Below are positions 42,902 through 47,302 of a stretch of DNA of 47,302 nt, one piece after another (positions within the stretch are counted from its first letter, which is position 1; each line of letters begins with the position of its first letter). The position numbers were made by a program, and so were the translations under genes. This DNA comes from an uncultured Clostridium sp. (lineage in GTDB: Bacteria > Bacillota > Clostridia > TANB77 > CAG-508): assembly GCA_947567695.1 (NCBI GenBank), contig CANONT010000008.1:1-47302 (forward strand). The letters are read 5' to 3'. The notes beneath the pieces are model-generated. The model was not told the origin of the DNA. It ran no database searches and was given only the letters and a program-made list of their open reading frames with translations.

Positions 42902-44647
42902 ATGAATGAAGATAAAATCGACAAGTTATATGAATTGATTAGTAACATTCCAGTCACAGATGAAAACTTTCAGTTGATTGAAGAAATCAAAAGTGACTTA
43001 TCAAGGGGAGATTATATATCTTCACTCAAGAAAATAGAAAAGTTAGGACAAAAGAAGCAAAAGACATCAGCCAATCCAAAAAGAAACGTAACAAAGGAAG
43101 AATCTTTTGAGGAACAAGATGGTGAGAATATGACAGGAATGTTTCCTAGTGAGCTCAGTGATGATGAGTTAGAAAGACAATATATTGGTCTTTTATTAAC
43201 AGACCCTAGATTAATCAAAAAATATTTCTATGTATATGAAGAATGTTATTTTGAAGCTCCAGAGTTATTGAATATTTATAAAAGTATTATTTTTACAGAA
43301 GGAGGAGCCTATACAACCGAACAAGCGAAAAGAGGCTTTAACTTTGCGAAAGACAATGAAAAAGTATATGCTTTAAAAACCAAGTTAAAAAAAGAAGTAA
43401 GAGACAAAAACTACAATATGGAAAAAATCTATATTGACTTAAAAAAGTTGTTTGTGCTAAGAAAGCATTATTTAGCCATTCCGATTCAAAGTATTCAAGA
43501 AAAAGTAATGGAAATTAAAGAATATGAATTATATGACAAAATGTCAGTGGAAGAAGTCGAGAGTGCAGTTATCCAAGTCAATGATACAGAAAAATTTAAA
43601 AGAGCAGTTTTAAATGAAGGATTAACCAGCTTTTTACAATTAGGAGATAACAATTTGACCAATGGCTTGCCATTACCTTTTCCTGTGTTAACCCAAGTGT
43701 TTAAAGGAATCCGAAAGGGGGAAACCATGGCATTTGCTATGCCATCTAATGCGGGAAAGAGTAGGTTTACCATTGATATTGCAGCACATACTGCATTTGT
43801 TCATCAGAAAAAAGTATTAGTCATTTCGAATGAAATGTCAGAAGAAAAAATGAGATTGTGTTTGATTACTACTATTTTAAATAATAAGGAAATTCAAAAG
43901 CAACATGGGATTGAAATAGCAAAAACAGAAGGGGAATTGCTAGAATTTAAGTTTAGACCAGATGACCCTAAAAAAGTAAAAACAGATGAAGAGGGCTTTG
44001 TCGTAAAAGAAGAAAAAGAAAAACAAAGAGATTTTGCAAAACGATTGCTAGCGGTTTCCAAAGAATTTAGAGATGTGATTGGTGTTACGAATTGGGTCAA
44101 TAAACAAATTAATAATTCCATTCATTTTATTAATATAACAGATCATACCAATGATGAGTTAAAAAAAGTTATTATGAATTATTATTATAAAGAAAAAATC
44201 GAATATGTATTTTATGATACTTTAAAAACAGATACAGCCAATATTGGAATTGGGGAAGAATTAAAGAAAACAGCAACTATACTTTCTAATATTGCACAAA
44301 ATTTTGGCATTTATATATGTGCTACCTTACAGTTAGCAGAAACAGATACTTTACCAGTCAATTTAACAGTCAATGATTTGGCCGTTAGTAGAACCGTTAA
44401 AGAGGTATTAGATACGTTAGCATTAATGAAACAGATTCATAGAGATACGTTACAAAATTATGAGTATTCTTTAAACGAAGTGGATACCAAGTTTTTTGAT
44501 TTAGAAAAGTTTGAGGATCCAGATGTTAGATATTATGCGTGTGTCGTAGACAAAAACAGAGCTGGTGCTAAACCTACTTTGGTGTTTCGTCTAAACTTAG
44601 CTTACAATGTTTGGGAAGAATTAGGTTATTTAAGATTAAAGCAATGA
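42902..44647 (+). CDS. Divergent DnaB-like RecA-fold ATPase
   Basis: 581 residues. It has a charged N-terminus, a DnaB-N-like helical segment (ELERQYIGLLLTDPRLIKKY, near residues 96-115) and a RecA-like ATPase part. Walker A is AMPSNAGKSRF, the next strand is KVLVISNEMSEEKM, and Walker B-like is VFYDTLKTD. Later, LTVNDLAVSRTVKEVLDTLA sits where DnaB has its SDLRESG-type motif. A charged insertion (near residues 340-400) interrupts the ATPase domain. It is unlikely to be the main replicative helicase, because core DnaB motifs are weak. AAGGAAGG precedes ATG 42902. Confidence 0.75.
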   Translation: MNEDKIDKLYELISNIPVTDENFQLIEEIKSDLSRGDYISSLKKIEKLGQKKQKTSANPKRNVTKEESFEEQDGENMTGMFPSELSDDELERQYIGLLLTDPRLIKKYFYVYEECYFEAPELLNIYKSIIFTEGGAYTTEQAKRGFNFAKDNEKVYALKTKLKKEVRDKNYNMEKIYIDLKKLFVLRKHYLAIPIQSIQEKVMEIKEYELYDKMSVEEVESAVIQVNDTEKFKRAVLNEGLTSFLQLGDNNLTNGLPLPFPVLTQVFKGIRKGETMAFAMPSNAGKSRFTIDIAAHTAFVHQKKVLVISNEMSEEKMRLCLITTILNNKEIQKQHGIEIAKTEGELLEFKFRPDDPKKVKTDEEGFVVKEEKEKQRDFAKRLLAVSKEFRDVIGVTNWVNKQINNSIHFINITDHTNDELKKVIMNYYYKEKIEYVFYDTLKTDTANIGIGEELKKTATILSNIAQNFGIYICATLQLAETDTLPVNLTVNDLAVSRTVKEVLDTLALMKQIHRDTLQNYEYSLNEVDTKFFDLEKFEDPDVRYYACVVDKNRAGAKPTLVFRLNLAYNVWEELGYLRLKQ

Positions 44648-44690
44648 TGTGCAATGGGGACGTTTCTTTTTGAACATAGGCTTTCCTATA
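44648..44690. repeat. One-armed GGGGAC repeat abutting a stop codon
   Basis: TGTGCAATGGGGACGTTTCT begins at the base after the TGA stop of the DnaB-like gene and continues TTTTGAACAT, as in the left arm at 3655. The opposite arm is missing. The rest of the gap to 44762 shows nothing I can name. Confidence 0.75.
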
Positions 44691-44761
44691 ATTTTAAAAT
44701 GATGAATGTTGAGACATTTATGATTCAATAGGCAAAGAAGAAATAAAAATCGGAGTAAAAA

Positions 44762-45262
44762 ATGATATTTAGTATTTTAGTTTTTGTAACATTAGTTTTA
44801 AGTGTATGTATAAAAGACAGAAAAAAATCATTAGCAGTACAAGCATTAAGTTGTTTTTTTGAAGCAGTTTATGATTTTATAATTGGTGCCATTACAGGAG
44901 CTTTTTTAAGCATTATGAATTTTATCAGAACCTTCATATTTATGCAAAGTGAGAAGATTAGCAAAAAAATGTATATTTTAGTGCTTATTTTATTTGAAGG
45001 TATCATTATTGTTAATTGTATTTATACGTGGAATGGATATATTTCTCTTCTACCGACAATTGGCTCTATCATTAGAACCTATTGTTTGTGGCAAACCAAT
45101 ATCAAGTTAGTAAGAATATCAGGGGCAACAACAGGCGTTTTTTATGGCTTGTATTATTCGTATTATCATAGTTGGTTCCTTGTTATGGGAGATATGATTT
45201 TATTATTGACTAGTATTATGAGTATTTATAAAAATGATGGCAAAAAAAGGAAAAAAACATAA
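44762..45262 (+). CDS. YgjV-like small inner membrane protein
   Basis: 166 residues, mostly hydrophobic, with about five membrane segments. LSCFFEAVYDFIIGAITGAF, then FIRTFIF near the middle and the paired WFLVMGDMILL end resemble the Imp-YgjV family. Function is unknown. The site before ATG 44762 (CGGAG) is close and modest. A terminator overlaps its stop codon. Confidence 0.75.
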   Translation: MIFSILVFVTLVLSVCIKDRKKSLAVQALSCFFEAVYDFIIGAITGAFLSIMNFIRTFIFMQSEKISKKMYILVLILFEGIIIVNCIYTWNGYISLLPTIGSIIRTYCLWQTNIKLVRISGATTGVFYGLYYSYYHSWFLVMGDMILLLTSIMSIYKNDGKKRKKT

Positions 45263-45291
45263 TAGAAAAAATTTCTATTGTGTTTTTTTTA
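45257..45291 (+). terminator. Intrinsic terminator overlapping a stop codon
   Basis: ACATAATAGAAA (45257-45268) pairs with TTTCTATTGTGT (45272-45283) with one mismatch, followed by T8. The TAA stop of the YgjV-like gene (45260-45262) lies inside the left arm. Confidence 0.85.
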
Positions 45292-45350
45292 TAATCTAAA
45301 AGAAAAATTGACATAATAGAAATATAAAACAAAAAAGGAGGAAATTTTTT

Positions 45351-46388
45351 ATGAAAAAAATTATTAGCATTTTTGCTATCGTAACATTGTTAACTGTACT
45401 TATTTTTACTGAAAACAGTTATGCAGCAGGTTTAGATACCATTGATGTGCAAACAGACAAAACAACTGTAAGACCAGGAGAAGAAGTAAAAGTAACCGTT
45501 CAATTTGGACAAGACTTAGGGGCATATACATTTGATGTAGCCTATGACAATAAGATATTTGATTATGTATCAGCAGACGGAGGAACAGCGAATGACACAA
45601 CAGACAAAGTAAGAGTTGTTTATCATGACGCAACAGGAGGAACCAATCCACGAACTAATATGAGTGTGACTTTCCGTGCCAAGGCAGATATTACAACATC
45701 TAACCCAACAGAATTTACTATTACAGCAGAAGGGTTAGCCAATGCAGATGCATCTGTACAATTTGATGACATCACCACACCAATTGTTAAAAATGTAACA
45801 GTGGAACCAGTCTATGTAGACTATACTTTAAAATTAGAACACACAGGAGAAATTGTCAAAACAGAAGAAAAGGCAATGACACTTTCTTATGCTTCCCCAA
45901 TGGGACGTTATTATGAACATGCTAGATTAATTGCAGAAGCAACAACACCAGCAGGTGCAACTGTTCAATTATTAGCAACTGACCAAGCTAACTTAGAACA
46001 TGATATTATTCAAAGTGGTTGGGGAGATGCTCAAGGTTATAAAATAGGAGGAAAAGATGTTTCACAAGTATTACAAACAAAAGCAATTTTCAGTCAAGCA
46101 GGAGATTATACCATTACTTTAAAATTAATTGACCGAGACAATTCCGATCAAGTAATTGTAGAAAAAGCTTTTCCATTTACTGTATTAGAAGAAGCAACTC
46201 CAGAAACTCCTACCACTCCAGACAATACAGAACCTACTACACCAGAGGAACCAGAAGTAGAAGAAGTGAAACCAGATGAAACACCAAAGAAATTACCTAA
46301 AACAGGTAGCAATTTATATATTCCAGTTATTGTTGTTTTAATGGCTTTAGCTAGTTCTTATGTTTATTTTAATAAAAGAAAACAATAA
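45351..46388 (+). CDS. LPXTG-anchored surface protein with cohesin-like domain
   Basis: 345 residues. There is a signal peptide (IISIFAIVTLLTVLIFTENSYA), then a cohesin-like beta sandwich (TVRPGEEVKVTVQFGQDLGAYTF, shown in two parts) over about residues 30-150, a second beta domain, a Thr/Pro/Glu-rich spacer, LPKTG, a hydrophobic helix and KRKQ. The cell-wall sorting signal is complete. Sortase would join it to peptidoglycan, and the gene for one follows directly. The strong site AAAAGGAGGAAA precedes ATG 45351. The binding partner is unknown; no dockerin protein is in the window. Confidence 0.93.
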   Translation: MKKIISIFAIVTLLTVLIFTENSYAAGLDTIDVQTDKTTVRPGEEVKVTVQFGQDLGAYTFDVAYDNKIFDYVSADGGTANDTTDKVRVVYHDATGGTNPRTNMSVTFRAKADITTSNPTEFTITAEGLANADASVQFDDITTPIVKNVTVEPVYVDYTLKLEHTGEIVKTEEKAMTLSYASPMGRYYEHARLIAEATTPAGATVQLLATDQANLEHDIIQSGWGDAQGYKIGGKDVSQVLQTKAIFSQAGDYTITLKLIDRDNSDQVIVEKAFPFTVLEEATPETPTTPDNTEPTTPEEPEVEEVKPDETPKKLPKTGSNLYIPVIVVLMALASSYVYFNKRKQ

Positions 46389-46497
46389 TAAAAGGTTTCC
46401 TTTATAGAAAGAAATCTGAAGTTGGAATCATAAGATGTTTTGGCATATTGGCAGAACATCTTATTACATACACAAGAAGAAAGGTCTGAGACGAAAG

Positions 46498-47166
46498 ATG
46501 AAAGAAACAAAAAGCAAAAAGCAAATAAAGATATTGAATTATGTCATAATAGGTGCGATTTTTGGCATTATGTTGTGGTTTGTGGTAGAAGAATATAAAG
46601 ATATTCAATTTAAAAAACAAGAAATTGCAAGGAAATCTTCCTATGAAACACAAAATATAAGTATAGCAAATGAAAATACCAATGAAAAAAAAGAAAATGA
46701 GACAAATCGAGAAGTACTAACAGGTATTGCCAAAGAATATCCAAAGGAAGAAATTATAGAGCAATATAAAGGATATGACGTAGTAGCTAAACTAGAAATT
46801 CCAGAAATTGCTCTGAATACTTATATATTGAAACAGTATTCTAAAAATGCTTTAAATGTATCAGTTACTAAGTTCTGGGGAGCAGATCCCAATCAAATAG
46901 GCAACTTTTGTGTGGCAGGTCATAATTTTCAAAATAAAAATATGTTTCACAATTTAAGGAGTTTAGAAGTGGGAAATCGACTTGTCATTTCGGAGCCTTC
47001 TATTGGAAGGGTTGAATATGAAGTTTATGACATTTATTTGGTGGAACCAGAGGATGTTAGATGTTTGTCACAAGAAACGAATGGAAAACGTGAGGTTACT
47101 CTTATTACTTGCACGACTGATTCTAAAAAAAGAATTATTGTAAAAGCTCGAGAAGTAGAGTCATGA
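46498..47166 (+). CDS. Sortase (class not assigned, class D-like)
   Basis: 222 residues from ATG 46498: a membrane helix (ILNYVIIGAIFGIMLWFVV), a charged stalk, then the sortase barrel. His in VAGHNF (near residue 141), Cys in LITCTT (near 204) and Arg in KKRIIV (near 211) are all present. It cuts LPXTG proteins and links them to the cell wall; the LPKTG protein just upstream is the likely substrate. ATG 46435 in the same frame would add 21 residues but has no ribosome binding site, while AGAAAGG lies upstream of 46498. Confidence 0.93.
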   Translation: MKETKSKKQIKILNYVIIGAIFGIMLWFVVEEYKDIQFKKQEIARKSSYETQNISIANENTNEKKENETNREVLTGIAKEYPKEEIIEQYKGYDVVAKLEIPEIALNTYILKQYSKNALNVSVTKFWGADPNQIGNFCVAGHNFQNKNMFHNLRSLEVGNRLVISEPSIGRVEYEVYDIYLVEPEDVRCLSQETNGKREVTLITCTTDSKKRIIVKAREVES

Positions 47167-47302
47167 TGTGCAATGGGTGTGCAATGGGGACGTTTCTTTT
47201 TGCACATGGAGGGCTGGCATCCTTAGCTTTTGGGAACCTTTTACCCTTTTGGCATAAATTCCTCGGCTACCTTGCATAACGTTAACAAATTCTAAAACAA
47301 AA
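47167..47302. repeat. Partial copy of the 276-bp palindromic element, reverse orientation, running off the window
   Basis: It begins at the base after the sortase stop with TGTGCAATGGG, repeated at once as TGTGCAATGGGGACG (47178), an 11-base tandem duplication. It then follows the right half of the 3655-3930 element in reverse complement: GGAACCTTTT, TTTGGCATAAAT, TCCTCGGCTACC and ATAACGTTAACAAATT. The arm has diverged clearly from the first copy. The second half lies beyond the window. Confidence 0.85.

Noticed and set aside
45308-45313. TTGACA as the -35 box of the LPXTG gene
   Set aside because: No -10 sequence lies at 16-18 bases; that position is the ribosome binding site.

Overview
The window looks like chromosome from an uncultured, AT-rich, endospore-forming Clostridia-like Firmicute, probably a gut species. 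The grounds are the very low GC, the spoIIAA-spoIIAB-sigF and spoIID-spoIIQ sporulation genes, a T-box in front of valS, LPXTG/sortase surface proteins, a Gram-positive AddA and the RqcH/NFACT protein. No rRNA, tRNA, CRISPR array, prophage or transposase gene was recognised.

Layout. 1-2403: 3' part of a large secreted or surface protein ending in a formylglycine-enzyme-like domain. 2509-7323: 6-phosphofructokinase, a long hairpin repeat, then a T-box that controls a small unknown gene and valS. 7467-8751: small protein and coiled-coil protein. 8993-12758: forespore/engulfment cluster (SpoIIAA, SpoIIAB, SigF, SpoIID, SpoIIQ). 12961-14161: pilin-like protein and LexA. 14356-18334: heterodimeric ABC exporter. 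18480-27142: complete type II Wadjet system (jetA-B-C-D), an SMC-type plasmid-restriction machine. 27387-33250: MurF-like ligase, acetyltransferase, RhuM-family protein with a divergent 48-residue protein, flavin reductase, hydrolase, Dabb protein and P-loop kinase. 33318-36928: addA, broken into three frames. 37014-47166: membrane proteins, RqcH (minus strand), GNAT, TSUP transporter, DUF2207 protein, DnaB-like ATPase, YgjV-like protein, and an LPXTG surface protein next to its sortase.

The most unusual layer is a dense set of long inverted repeats between genes. One family carries GGGAC/GTCCC cores (for example TGTGCAATGGGGACG) and in three places starts at the base right after a stop codon. 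The Wadjet operon has a repeat at every internal junction and after its last gene. The two hairpins on either side of jetD share a core of about 100 bp in opposite orientation, but their outer arms (36 and 47 bp) are unrelated between copies while perfectly self-complementary within each copy.

A second theme is five apparent +1 base insertions that break otherwise well-conserved reading frames (surface protein 3' end, coiled-coil protein, sigF 5' end, addA twice). All are in the same direction, which suggests sequencing or assembly indels but could reflect real decay; reads would settle it.
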